DNA of 64,000 bases from CAISCU01 sp051861545 (GTDB lineage Bacteria; Bacteroidota; Bacteroidia; UKL13-3), in NCBI GenBank assembly GCA_051861545.1, contig JBIMKP010000005.1, forward strand, positions 62,001-126,000, in the 5' to 3' direction. The stretch's first letter is position 1; each line of letters begins with the position of its first letter. Made by a program: the position numbers and the translations under genes. The notes under the pieces are model-generated. The model was given only the letters and a program-made list of their open reading frames with translations. It searched no databases and was not told where the DNA came from. Of this stretch, positions 8,936 to 17,643 are shown piece by piece.

Positions 8936-9731
8936 AATAGTCAGTAAAATGACGTTTTAGTACGCCTGAAAATTCTCGGTAAATAGCAGTTGAACAACCT
9001 AATATTGTTCTTCCAAATATCATATCATCACCACCTTTAAAATCTTTAACAATACCGCCAGCTTCTTCAATAATAATAATGCCTCCTGCTACATCCCAAG
9101 GACTTAATCCATATTCAAAGAAACCATCAAACCTTCCACAAGCAGTATAAGCCAAATCAATAGCAGCACTTCCCATTCTTCGCATTCCCTGTGTTGTTTT
9201 CATGAGCTCACTTAAAGTGTTTAAGTATTGAGGCATGATTTTAAAATCGTAATAAGGAAATCCGGTTGCCATTAGAGATTTTCCTATATCAGAATTTTCT
9301 TTAACTCTGATAGCTTTACCATTTAAATAAGCTCCTCCATCTTTCCAAGCATAAAACATTTCTTTTTTATTAGGTTCGTAAACAACTCCTAACATAGGTT
9401 TTCCGTTTTGAAGAAGACCAATACTTACACTATAAACGGGCAAATCATGGATAAAATTTGTGGTACCATCTAATGGATCAATCACCCACATCCATTCTTT
9501 TTCACCACTGGCAATCGTTTTTTCTTCTGTAATAAAACCGGCTTCAGGAAAAATGATGCTCAATGATTTAACCAACATTTCTTCACTAGTCTTGTCGACA
9601 TAACTAACTAATTGATTAAAGCTTTTTGTTTCTACATTATCAATTGAAAAGTTTTCTCTTTCCTTAATGATAAAATTACCAGCTTCCTCAGCCGCTTTGC
9701 ATGTTTTTTCGCAGATTGATTGTAGATTCAT
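8934..9731 (-). CDS. Inositol monophosphatase family protein
   Basis: The 265-residue protein carries both family signatures: VIDPLDGTTNF near residues 81-91, where the aspartates bind Mg2+, and WDVAGGIIIIEEAGG near residue 212. A metal-binding glutamate sits in TEEKT. It should hydrolyse a phosphate monoester such as inositol-1-phosphate; relatives act on histidinol phosphate, fructose-1,6-bisphosphate or PAP, so the substrate is open. Cytosolic, single gene, convergent with dxs. Confidence 0.9.
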   Translation of the reverse strand: MNLQSICEKTCKAAEEAGNFIIKERENFSIDNVETKSFNQLVSYVDKTSEEMLVKSLSIIFPEAGFITEEKTIASGEKEWMWVIDPLDGTTNFIHDLPVYSVSIGLLQNGKPMLGVVYEPNKKEMFYAWKDGGAYLNGKAIRVKENSDIGKSLMATGFPYYDFKIMPQYLNTLSELMKTTQGMRRMGSAAIDLAYTACGRFDGFFEYGLSPWDVAGGIIIIEEAGGIVKDFKGGDDMIFGRTILGCSTAIYREFSGVLKRHFTDY

Positions 9732-9834
9732 GAGATTAATTTTCAGTAAAAATAACTACAATAGCTTATAAATCTATTGCGCTGAGTATTAAATTTTAAA
9801 ATCAAATAGGCCCAATTCATTCAGTTTGATTTTG

Positions 9835-9842
9835 TATTTTTG
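9835..9842 (+). promoter_or_regulatory. Possible -7 box of recR (very short leader)
   Basis: TATTTTTG matches TAnnTTTG and ends only 5 nt before the recR ATG. If used, transcription would begin at or next to the start codon and give a leaderless mRNA. No good -33 TTG is seen at 19-21 nt. Confidence 0.35.
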
Positions 9843-9847
9843 AAGTA

Positions 9848-10456
9848 ATGAATTTTCCCTCTCAATTAATTGAAGATGCTGTCAACGAGCTTTCACGTTT
9901 TCCCGGTGTTGGGAAAAAATCAGCACTAAGAATGGTTTTACATTTATTAAAACAGGGTGAAAAAGATGTAAATAAATTAGGGCAATCGATAATTGACCTA
10001 AGATCGAAAATAAAATATTGCAAAACTTGTCACAATGTAAGTGATTCTGAAATTTGTAATATCTGTAACAATCCGAAACGCGATAAACAATTAATTTGTG
10101 TTGTTGAAGATTTAAGGGATGTAATGGCGATTGAAAATACCAATCAGTTTAATGGTACTTATCATATTTTAGGTGGATTAATTAATCCAATTCAAGGGAT
10201 TGGGCCAGATAAACTGCAGGCTGAATCTTTAATAGAAAGAGTAAAATCAGAAGAAACCAAAGAAATTATCATGGCACTTTCGGCTACTATGGAAGGTGAT
10301 ACAACTGTTTTTTATTTGTCAAGAAAACTTCAAACTTTGCCAGTTAAAATTTCTACAATATCAAGAGGAATAGCAATTGGAGGAGAATTGGAATTTGCAG
10401 ATGAAATTACTTTGGGACGTTCAATCGTAAGCAGAATTCCTTATCAAACTCAATAG
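9848..10456 (+). CDS. recR: Recombination mediator protein RecR
   Basis: The 202-residue protein shows RecR architecture: a helix-hairpin-helix segment (LSRFPGVGKKSALRMVLHLL), a four-cysteine zinc finger (CKTC...CNIC) near residues 57-70, and a Toprim domain with CVVEDLRD and LGGLINPIQGIGPD. With RecF and RecO it loads RecA onto SSB-coated single-stranded DNA. Cytosolic. No Shine-Dalgarno sequence is visible, which fits leaderless or weak-SD initiation. Confidence 0.97.
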   Translation: MNFPSQLIEDAVNELSRFPGVGKKSALRMVLHLLKQGEKDVNKLGQSIIDLRSKIKYCKTCHNVSDSEICNICNNPKRDKQLICVVEDLRDVMAIENTNQFNGTYHILGGLINPIQGIGPDKLQAESLIERVKSEETKEIIMALSATMEGDTTVFYLSRKLQTLPVKISTISRGIAIGGELEFADEITLGRSIVSRIPYQTQ

Positions 10457-10466
10457 CATAAAAAGC

Positions 10467-10489
10467 GAAAGCCGCTTTCGGCGGCTTTC
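10467..10489 (+). terminator. Hairpin downstream of recR
   Basis: GAAAGCCGC pairs with GCGGCTTTC across a 5-nt loop (9 bp). The following T-run is short, so termination may be weak. Confidence 0.55.
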
Positions 10490-10624
10490 TTGGGTAAGTG
10501 TAAATGTAAGTGCTTATGAGAAAGCGATGTACCCTGGCACCGCAGTATGGTTGGATTTGTTATTAAAGGATTAGCCCTCAAAGAGAGCTAACCCATTTAA
10601 TAAACCTTCACCCCTGAAGTTTTT
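10490..10624. other. Structured intergenic segment of unknown function
   Basis: Between the recR hairpin and the next gene lies a stretch less AT-rich than usual for intergenic DNA here (CCCTGGCACCGC). It holds an imperfect hairpin, GGATTAGCCCTC with GAGAGCTAACC across a 3-nt loop, and then CTTCA-CCCC-TGAAG followed by seven Ts. The second hairpin looks like the end of a plus-strand transcript. No convincing ORF is present. A small RNA or an extended recR 3' end is possible. Confidence 0.35.
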
Positions 10625-10981
10625 TTAGTTTGCGAAATACAGATTGATCTGTAATGTTTTTCCCTCAAATCCTGAATAGTTTTCTAAGCTCATAGCTGTG
10701 ATTTGCTCTTTAACATAAGTCTTCAAAAATTCGTTTTGGGTTTCAATTGAAACTACTTCAATTGTTTTATCTTCTTTTATTTTGAATTCTACAGTTACTT
10801 TTTCATTAACAGTTTTATCAACTAATTCTGCTGGAAATGCAACTTTGCTACGTATTTCAGTGCTAATTGCCTTTACTTTAGCTGCTTCTGGAGAATTTTT
10901 AGCGTTTGCTTTTGAACATGTAGAAAAGCTTAAACCTCCTAAAAGCATAATACCTAAAACTAATGATTGTAATGTTTTCAT
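10625..10981 (-). CDS. Small secreted protein resembling a TonB C-terminal domain
   Basis: The 118-residue protein has a signal sequence (MKTLQSLVLGIMLLGGLSFS). The mature part (about residues 36-118) has the alternating pattern of a periplasmic TonB-C-like fold: VTVEFKIKEDKTIEVVSIETQNE and a final LQINLYFAN. Such stand-alone domains are frequent in Bacteroidota. No TonB membrane anchor or proline linker is present, so it is not a complete energy transducer. It ends within the T-run of the preceding structured segment. Specific function unknown. Confidence 0.6.
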   Translation of the reverse strand: MKTLQSLVLGIMLLGGLSFSTCSKANAKNSPEAAKVKAISTEIRSKVAFPAELVDKTVNEKVTVEFKIKEDKTIEVVSIETQNEFLKTYVKEQITAMSLENYSGFEGKTLQINLYFAN

Positions 10982-11257
10982 ATATTTATTTTTTGTTGTT
11001 GTTATGCATTTGACGCAACAAAGGTGAAATTAGTTACACAACTGCTGAAATATTTTTAGATGAAGTTGATTTTTTTTAAGATGAAGTAAGTTTTTAATTA
11101 GATAAAAGGAGCTTTAAGAAAATGTTAAGGAAATGGCACTAATAATCAGCGGTTTAAACTTGGTTTAAGTGGTAAACGATAATTGTTGTTACATTATCAA
11201 TGCCAAGCTTGTTAAATAAACAATTCCAAATGCCTATTTTCGTTTGCTTATAACCCT

Positions 11258-13216
11258 ATGCAGCTTTCCGTAGTAGTAGTAAATTATAATGTTCGGTACT
11301 TTCTTGAACAAGCGCTCTATTCAATTAGAAAGGCTTGTGAGGGAATTGAAGCGGAAATTTTTGTCGTTGATAACCATTCTGCAGATGGTTCTTGCGAAAT
11401 GGTTCGTCATAGATTTCCGGAAGTTATTTTATTAGATAACAAGGAAAATTACGGCTTTTCGAAAGCCAATAATCAAGCCATTCGTTTAGCTAAAGGAAAA
11501 TACATCCTACTAATTAATCCTGATACAGTTGTAGAAGAAGATTGCTTTAAAAAAGTAATTGATTTTATGGAAGCAACACCTGATGCTGGAGCTGTTGGTG
11601 TTAAAATGATTGATGGGGCAGGAAAGTTTCTTCCAGAATCGAAACGTGGTTTGCCAACTCCTGAAGTAGCTTTTTATAAAATATTTGGACTTGCTGCTTT
11701 GTTTCCAAAATCAAAACGATTTGGAAAATACCATTTGGGCTTTTTAGATAATAATAAGTCGCATGAGGTAGAAATTCTTGCTGGTGCTTTTATGATGATT
11801 AGTAAAGCTGCTTTTGATAAGGCAGGTTTATTAGATGAAGACTATTTTATGTATGGTGAAGACATTGATTTAAGTTTTCGCATTTCTAAAGCAGGCTTTA
11901 AGAATTACTATTTTGCAGATACCACCATTATTCATTATAAAGGTGAAAGTACAAAACGTACTTCTGTAAATTATGTGTTTACCTTTTATAGAGCAATGAT
12001 AATTTTTGCTCAAAAACATTATTCACAGAAACACGCCAGAACATTTAGTATTCTTATACATTTTGCTATTTATATAAGAGCAATTGCTGCAATTGGAATT
12101 CGATTTTTTAAACAAGCTTTGCTTCCAGGTTTAGATTTTATATTTTTTATTCTAGCATTTCTTATCATTAAAAATGTATGGAGTGAATATAAGTTTGAAA
12201 CCAAAGAAGCATATCCTGAATATTCAGTTTGGGTAAACTCAATTGTTTATTCTATACTTTGGATGCTGGGCTTATTTACGGCAGGCTCTTATCATAAGAG
12301 AAAAACCTTTCTAAGTGTTGTAAAGGGAATTGCAATTGGTACTTTGGCAATAGCTGTTTTTTATGCTTTTGTTGATGAGGCTTTTAGATTTTCTAGGGCA
12401 CTCATAGTTTTGGGCACATTTGCTTCAATTTTTATTGCTTATCTAAATCGTTTATTCATTTACTTTCTTTCAAATAAAAAATTGAGTTTTAGTTTAGGTT
12501 CCGAACTAAAAACAATTATTGTTGGTAATAAGGATGAGGTTTCACGCGTACAAGACCTTCTTGTAAAATCAAAAAGCAGAACAGAATACATTGGTTTTGT
12601 TGGTGTTAACGATTCAGAAACAGAAGATGATCATTATATTGGCAATGTAAATCAACTAGCTGATATAGTTGAATTGTTTGGTGTTGAAGAAATTATTTTT
12701 TGTAGTAAGGATTTATCAGCAGCACGCATTATAGAGTGGATGGGTATAATTGGGAAACCGGATGTGATGTTTAAAATTGTTCCTGAAGAAAGTTTGTTTA
12801 TCATTGGTTCGAACTCTAAAAATGCGCCAGGTGATTTTTATACCATTGAATTCAATCTTTCCTTATCAAAACCATTTGAACAACAAAAGAAACGACTTTT
12901 TGATATTGGTTTTGCTCTAATCATTTTACCTTTTTTACCACTGATTTTATTATTTGTTAAAAATAGAACTGGTTTATTTTCAAATTGGTTCCGTGTATTA
13001 AGTGGCGATTTAACATGGGTTGGTTATGCAAAGACCGAAAACAATAAACTCCTTCCCGGTTTAAGAGAAGGAGTTTTAAGTCCGGTTGATAAAAACCAAG
13101 GAAAGTTTATCAATGAAGTTACTGCTCAAAAACTAAATTTTCTTTATGCTAAAGATTATTCAGTTGAGAAAGACTTTATTATTCTTATGAAATCGCTTAG
13201 AAGTCTTGGAAATTAG
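11258..13216 (+). CDS. GT2 glycosyltransferase fused to a sugar-transferase-like C-terminal domain
   Basis: Residues 1-250 are a GT-A glycosyltransferase of the rhamnosyltransferase-like GT2 group (VVVNYNV, VDNHSADGS, NPDT as the DxD motif, GEDIDLSFR). Residues 265-400 hold about five membrane helices. From about 415 comes a Rossmann-like segment (KTIIVGN), then KRLFDIGFALIILPFLPLILL, SGDLTWVGY and KDYSVEKDFIILMKSL. These follow the order of the polyprenyl-phosphate glycosylphosphotransferase (WbaP/WcaJ/PglC) domain, but the conserved proline-arginine and aspartate-glutamate residues are not recognisable. It is probably an inner-membrane enzyme for surface polysaccharide. The C-terminal part may be catalytically inactive. 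Confidence 0.8.
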   Translation: MQLSVVVVNYNVRYFLEQALYSIRKACEGIEAEIFVVDNHSADGSCEMVRHRFPEVILLDNKENYGFSKANNQAIRLAKGKYILLINPDTVVEEDCFKKVIDFMEATPDAGAVGVKMIDGAGKFLPESKRGLPTPEVAFYKIFGLAALFPKSKRFGKYHLGFLDNNKSHEVEILAGAFMMISKAAFDKAGLLDEDYFMYGEDIDLSFRISKAGFKNYYFADTTIIHYKGESTKRTSVNYVFTFYRAMIIFAQKHYSQKHARTFSILIHFAIYIRAIAAIGIRFFKQALLPGLDFIFFILAFLIIKNVWSEYKFETKEAYPEYSVWVNSIVYSILWMLGLFTAGSYHKRKTFLSVVKGIAIGTLAIAVFYAFVDEAFRFSRALIVLGTFASIFIAYLNRLFIYFLSNKKLSFSLGSELKTIIVGNKDEVSRVQDLLVKSKSRTEYIGFVGVNDSETEDDHYIGNVNQLADIVELFGVEEIIFCSKDLSAARIIEWMGIIGKPDVMFKIVPEESLFIIGSNSKNAPGDFYTIEFNLSLSKPFEQQKKRLFDIGFALIILPFLPLILLFVKNRTGLFSNWFRVLSGDLTWVGYAKTENNKLLPGLREGVLSPVDKNQGKFINEVTAQKLNFLYAKDYSVEKDFIILMKSLRSLGN

Positions 13217-13830
13217 CCTTTATTACTTAAAAAAGATTTCGTCCACTCTTGAAATTTCTCCATTTTTTTGATGCTTTCTTGTTGCCATTCTAGCACATTT
13301 TTTAGAGCTAAATCCTGTGTTTCTTTGTATTGAATTTTTAATTCATCAAGCTTTTCTCTTACTTCTTTTTTAGCCTCATCAAGTTCTGCTCCAGCTTCCA
13401 TTTTACCTAAAGTAAATTGTAATCTCGCAATTTCTAAAGAGGTTTTGAATGTTTGAGATTGTTGTTCGAAAAGTTCTAAAGATTGCTCAAAAATTTTGGA
13501 GCCATTTTCTTTTCCATTTTTATACAATTCTTGCAGTGCAGCTTCAATTTTTTTACTTTGTTCTTCAAAAACTTCTTTGCCTTCTGCTTTTCCTAAAGCT
13601 AATTGTACTTGAAGAGCTTCGATTTTACCCCTAAGTTCATGTGCCTTTTCTTCACCATTTTCAACTTGTTTATCTAATTCTAGTTTCCATTTTTCTAGGT
13701 TACCTTTTAATGAGTCTTTATTTGATTCGAAGTTTTCAATGGCTTCTTCTAATCCTTTATTTAATGTTCCTTCTACTTTTTCGAATTGTTTTCTCCAATG
13801 AGAAATCATATCCTGATATTGATTATTCAT
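13213..13830 (-). CDS. Coiled-coil protein with an internal repeat
   Basis: The 205 residues are almost entirely charged alpha helix (E, K, Q, L heptads) without a signal peptide or membrane segment, so it is cytosolic and probably elongated. Two related blocks can be seen: around residue 72 (LQVQLALGKAEGKE) and around 142 (LQFTLGKMEAGAE), about 70 residues apart. I do not recognise a family. It overlaps the stop of the convergent glycosyltransferase by 4 bases and lies downstream of the alpha/beta hydrolase on the same strand. Confidence 0.65.
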   Translation of the reverse strand: MNNQYQDMISHWRKQFEKVEGTLNKGLEEAIENFESNKDSLKGNLEKWKLELDKQVENGEEKAHELRGKIEALQVQLALGKAEGKEVFEEQSKKIEAALQELYKNGKENGSKIFEQSLELFEQQSQTFKTSLEIARLQFTLGKMEAGAELDEAKKEVREKLDELKIQYKETQDLALKNVLEWQQESIKKMEKFQEWTKSFLSNKG

Positions 13831-13859
13831 TCTTCAAAGGTATTAAGTTTTTAAGCAAA

Positions 13860-14627
13860 TTAGCTGTTTCCCAATAATTTAATAAATTGATGTATGTGTT
13901 TGTTTAGTACATCAGCTTCTTCAACCATTCCCATATGAGCAGAATTTTTTAAATAGGCTATATATGGATATTTACATTTAGTTGCGAATGTAAATAAGTC
14001 GTTTTCTGGAATTAATTCATCGTATTTTCCAATTCCCCAGAAAAAGGGAATAGTCAATTTTTCTATTAATTCGGTATTGTCCTCTCTTTCCATCATTGCT
14101 TTTACTGCTTCAATTATTCCTTCTTTGGGACCTTTTTTACCCTGCTCAATGAATTTTGCAGCATATTTCGTAGCGTTTTCTTCTCTGAATAATGGCGGAA
14201 TGAAATTCTTTAAATACAATTCTGTATCATGTTTCTCTAAAAACTTTATTACTTGTTTTCGTTTGTCTTTCCTTTCATCAGAATCAGCAATAGGAGTGGA
14301 GTGAATAAGGCCAATTCCTTTTAAGTGCTCAGGAAATAATTTTGCAAAAGCCAAACTTACATAACCACCCATACTGTGACCAAACAAATAAACTTTGGTT
14401 TTCCCTTTTTGGAGAAGTAGTTCATGTACAGACTTAGCCATATCAACTAAACTGATATTAGAAACAGTTTCACTATTTCCAAAACCCGGTAAATCAATTG
14501 TTATTACTTCATAGTGCTTATAAAAAAATAATACCTGCTCGTTGAAGCAGGTATTATTTTCACAAAATCCATGAAGAAATACAATTGTTTCGGGTCCGTT
14601 ACCTTTTGTATAACTAACCAAATTCAT
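13860..14627 (-). CDS. Alpha/beta hydrolase
   Basis: The 255-residue protein has the oxyanion HG motif (FLHGF, residues 17-21), the nucleophile elbow GHSMGG (83-88, Ser85), an aspartate in GKYDELIP near 202 and the catalytic histidine in SAHMGMVEE near 230, with a cap segment between. There is no signal peptide, so it acts in the cytosol on an unknown ester, amide or C-C bond. It follows ppiD by 4 nt and is probably co-transcribed with it. Confidence 0.85.
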   Translation of the reverse strand: MNLVSYTKGNGPETIVFLHGFCENNTCFNEQVLFFYKHYEVITIDLPGFGNSETVSNISLVDMAKSVHELLLQKGKTKVYLFGHSMGGYVSLAFAKLFPEHLKGIGLIHSTPIADSDERKDKRKQVIKFLEKHDTELYLKNFIPPLFREENATKYAAKFIEQGKKGPKEGIIEAVKAMMEREDNTELIEKLTIPFFWGIGKYDELIPENDLFTFATKCKYPYIAYLKNSAHMGMVEEADVLNKHIHQFIKLLGNS

Positions 14628-14631
14628 TGTA

Positions 14632-16749
14632 CTAGTAGAATTTATATCTGTAATCTTTTACGTTTTTAACTTCTTTTAAAACTTCTAAGTAGCTATACTC
14701 AATTCTAGATTGTAATGCGCTAGAAATTTCAGTTTTAAAGCTATTTAAATCAGTTTGAGCAGGAGCAGGTGTAGATTTGGTTACCTGAAATGCATAAACA
14801 CCACCATCACCTTTAACTGGACCAACTAATTTACCAGCAGGAGTTCCCATTACTGTGCCAACAAAAGTAGGATCAAAACCAACCATTGGAACACTTGAGT
14901 TTTCAAATGTTTGCGATGGTACTGGATTTAATGCTTGGTTTAAATTACGACTCAATGCATCTAAAGTGGTATTAGATTCCATTGCAGTTTTCATTTTTTC
15001 CATTAACTGTTCTGCTTTTTTATCTTTTCTATAATCAGCTAAAACTCTTTCTCTAGAAGATTCAAAACTTGCTTTTCCTTTTTCTCTAGTTGCGGTAACA
15101 GTTGCAATTACATATTTATCGTTTCCAATAGTAATTACTTCACTAACTGCTCCAACTTTTGCAGTAAATGCCCATTTTACAACTTCTCTAGCTTCAGAAT
15201 AACCTGGTAAGAAATTATCGTTTTCACGAACAAATTCAGCTACTCTTTTTTCCATTTTCTTTTCAGCAATATTTGCATCAAAGGCTTTAGCATCTGTAGA
15301 GGCTGCAGCAAATGTGCTTGCTTCGTTGTATGCAACACCAGTAGTTTTATCACTTGCTTCAACTGTTCTTTCTAAAATAGCAGCTGTAACCAATTTTTTA
15401 CTCTTGTCTTCAGTAATTTTAATAATGTGGAATCCAAACTGTGTTTTTAAAACAAATTGGTCGCCTTTTTTACCATTTTTTACTGCATCGTTAAAGTCTT
15501 TCACCATTGCACCTTCTGGAAACCAACCTAAATCACCACCTTTATCTTTAGTACCATCAGTACCGAATTCAGAAGCTAATGCAGCAAAAGATTCTCCCTT
15601 TTTAACACGAGCTAAAACATCATTAGCTTTAGTTCTTGCTTTAATTGTATCTTCCATTGTAGCACCTTCAACTCTAATTAGAATATGACTTGCTCTCATA
15701 CTAAATACAGTATCTTGTTTTTCACCAACTACTTTATATAATGAGTATTTGCCATTATTAAATATTGGACCAAAAACTGTTCCAGGAGCAGCAGAGAATA
15801 ATTGTGCTTGTAATTCTTCAGGATAAGCTGAACGATTTTTTGCAGTTGGATCAAATCCTACTTCACTATTTGAATTTGTATAAGTTGTGTCGTTATCAGC
15901 AACTTTAAATTGTTCTAACTGGTCATAAGCCCATTTTTGTGCAGCAGCGCTATCTTCAGAACTTGGAGCGAAATCCCAAACAACGAAATCTAATTTTCTG
16001 CTATTTTCACGCTCTTTGTACTTGTCCATGTTCTTTTTGAAGTATGATTTTAAATCAGATTCTTCAGCAGTAATAGTTGTATCAACAATAGTCATGTAAG
16101 GAATAGCAACAAAATTAAATTCTGATGAAGCTGTTCTAGCTTGAAATGCATTTTTAGCTTCTAAACTAGTAGTGTAAACACCTTTTTTTAATAAATTGGT
16201 GAATTTACGCGACTGACCATCTGTAACTAAATAGTCTTCAAATTCTTTCCACTGAGCTTTCATGTTTTCATCAGTGCCTTCCGACATTTGTTTTAAATAA
16301 CGTTTTACATTATTTACATCAAATTGTCCGGTTGCAGGATCTGTGAATGATTGAAGAATTTGTGGGTGTATGTTTTTTCCAATTAACATATCTTCTAATT
16401 CTTCATTGCTGATTTCAATGCCTAAATCTTTGTATTGTTTAGCCATTAAGTAATCGTTCATTACCTCTGCCCATGTTTGTTCACGAACTTGGTTACGGGT
16501 ATTTTCATCAAGATTTTCTTGTTGAGAACGTTTTTTGAAGTTTTCGGTATTGATTTCTAACCTTTCTTCAAATTGACGGATACCAACCGTTTCACCATCA
16601 ATTTCAGCCACATTGTTGCTGCTTGCTTGTCCACTGAATAAACTAGAATTGCTGTTTAGTGCATCAGAAATCACAAAGAGTAACAGGGCACCACCGACAA
16701 CACCAATTGCCAGTCCAGACCTGTTTCTTATTTTAGTTAAAATTGCCAT
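14632..16749 (-). CDS. ppiD: Periplasmic peptidyl-prolyl isomerase PpiD-like (SurA_N and PPIC domains)
   Basis: The 705-residue protein has a short cytosolic start, one membrane helix (residues 12-30, GLAIGVVGGALLLFVISDAL), a SurA_N-type chaperone region, and a parvulin domain around residues 350-445 (ASHILIR, GGDLGWFPEG, FGFHIIKI). A second, degenerate PPIase-like segment follows. PpiD is an inner-membrane-anchored chaperone that helps newly exported proteins fold at the Sec translocon, a sensible partner for the many exported proteins here. A TATTTTTG box lies upstream on the same strand (16773-16780). Confidence 0.9.
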   Translation of the reverse strand: MAILTKIRNRSGLAIGVVGGALLLFVISDALNSNSSLFSGQASSNNVAEIDGETVGIRQFEERLEINTENFKKRSQQENLDENTRNQVREQTWAEVMNDYLMAKQYKDLGIEISNEELEDMLIGKNIHPQILQSFTDPATGQFDVNNVKRYLKQMSEGTDENMKAQWKEFEDYLVTDGQSRKFTNLLKKGVYTTSLEAKNAFQARTASSEFNFVAIPYMTIVDTTITAEESDLKSYFKKNMDKYKERENSRKLDFVVWDFAPSSEDSAAAQKWAYDQLEQFKVADNDTTYTNSNSEVGFDPTAKNRSAYPEELQAQLFSAAPGTVFGPIFNNGKYSLYKVVGEKQDTVFSMRASHILIRVEGATMEDTIKARTKANDVLARVKKGESFAALASEFGTDGTKDKGGDLGWFPEGAMVKDFNDAVKNGKKGDQFVLKTQFGFHIIKITEDKSKKLVTAAILERTVEASDKTTGVAYNEASTFAAASTDAKAFDANIAEKKMEKRVAEFVRENDNFLPGYSEAREVVKWAFTAKVGAVSEVITIGNDKYVIATVTATREKGKASFESSRERVLADYRKDKKAEQLMEKMKTAMESNTTLDALSRNLNQALNPVPSQTFENSSVPMVGFDPTFVGTVMGTPAGKLVGPVKGDGGVYAFQVTKSTPAPAQTDLNSFKTEISSALQSRIEYSYLEVLKEVKNVKDYRYKFY

Positions 16750-16772
16750 CTATATAGATTTTTAAAGAGTGG

Positions 16773-16780
16773 CAAAAATA
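16773..16780 (-). promoter_or_regulatory. -7 box of ppiD
   Basis: The minus strand reads TATTTTTG, matching TAnnTTTG, 23 nt upstream of the ppiD ATG. The -33 element is not clear. Confidence 0.45.
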
Positions 16781-16911
16781 ACGGCCATTTTTTCAAAAAA
16801 TCAAATGAATATTGCGTCTTTTTTAATTGTTTTCTGCTTTGGCCTAATTTTGACTATTCAATTAGGGGCTAATTCCGACAATATATTTCTGATTATTAAT
16901 AAGATTTGAAC

Positions 16912-17628
16912 ATGAGTGATTCTAATAAATTTGGTAAATTGTACCTGATTCCCAATGTGTTGAGTGATGACAATACAGACGATTTTATACCAGAAATGGT
17001 AAAAAGAATGGTTCACCATATAGATAGGTTTGTGGTTGAAAATGAAAAGGATGCAAGGGCATTAATCAAAAAATTAAAATTAGAAAAGCCACAAAATGAG
17101 CTAAATTTTTGGAAATTAGACGAACATACACCCGAATCTGAGATAGGAAACCTGCTAATTGCACTCGAAAATGGTCAAGATGCAGGAATTATTACTGATG
17201 CTGGTTTACCTTGTATTGCAGATCCTGGTTCTTTGCTAGTTGCTTTGGCTCACAGAAAGAAAATTGAAGTCATTCCATTACCAGGTTCATCTAGCATTTT
17301 ACTCACATTAATGGGAAGTGGCTTAAATGGACAAAGTTTTGCATTCAGCGGATATATTCCTGTTGATAAGGCACAAAGGGCAAAACGAATACAGTTTTTG
17401 GAACAATTAGCATTAAAAGGCCAAACCCAAATTTTTATGGAAGCACCTTATAGGAATAATGCACTTTTAATGGATGTTTTACAAAACTGTAAACCAAATA
17501 TGCGTTTATGTATTGGATGCGATCTTACTTCAAACAACAGCTTTATTCGAACAAAAACTATTGCAGATTGGAAAAAGGAATTGCCTGATTTACATAAGAA
17601 ACCAGTAATTTTTATTATTGGAATCTAG
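16912..17628 (+). CDS. RsmI-like SAM-dependent tetrapyrrole-methylase-fold methyltransferase
   Basis: The ATG at 16912 is chosen over an in-frame TTG two codons earlier, giving 238 residues. Motifs of the RsmI family are present: AGIITDAGLPCIADPGSLLV near residue 100, PLPGSSSILLTLMGSG near 125 and FSGYIP near 145. RsmI 2'-O-methylates C1402 of 16S rRNA. The N-terminus is divergent (GKLYLIPNVL where RsmI usually has GxLYxVPTPIGN). Many Bacteroidota carry such a second, divergent copy, so the exact target is uncertain. Cytosolic, monocistronic. Confidence 0.78.
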   Translation: MSDSNKFGKLYLIPNVLSDDNTDDFIPEMVKRMVHHIDRFVVENEKDARALIKKLKLEKPQNELNFWKLDEHTPESEIGNLLIALENGQDAGIITDAGLPCIADPGSLLVALAHRKKIEVIPLPGSSSILLTLMGSGLNGQSFAFSGYIPVDKAQRAKRIQFLEQLALKGQTQIFMEAPYRNNALLMDVLQNCKPNMRLCIGCDLTSNNSFIRTKTIADWKKELPDLHKKPVIFIIGI

Positions 17629-17643
17629 TTTTATAGCAATGTT

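Noticed and set aside
10524..10571. A 15-codon ORF (MYPGTAVWLDLLLKD) in the recR downstream region
   Set aside because: It has no ribosome site and no conserved pattern, and it overlaps the base of a hairpin; the structured RNA reading explains the composition better.
10490..10624. Possible signal recognition particle RNA or tmRNA
   Set aside because: The SRP tetraloop and GGAAGGNAGC-type motif and any tmRNA tag reading frame are absent.
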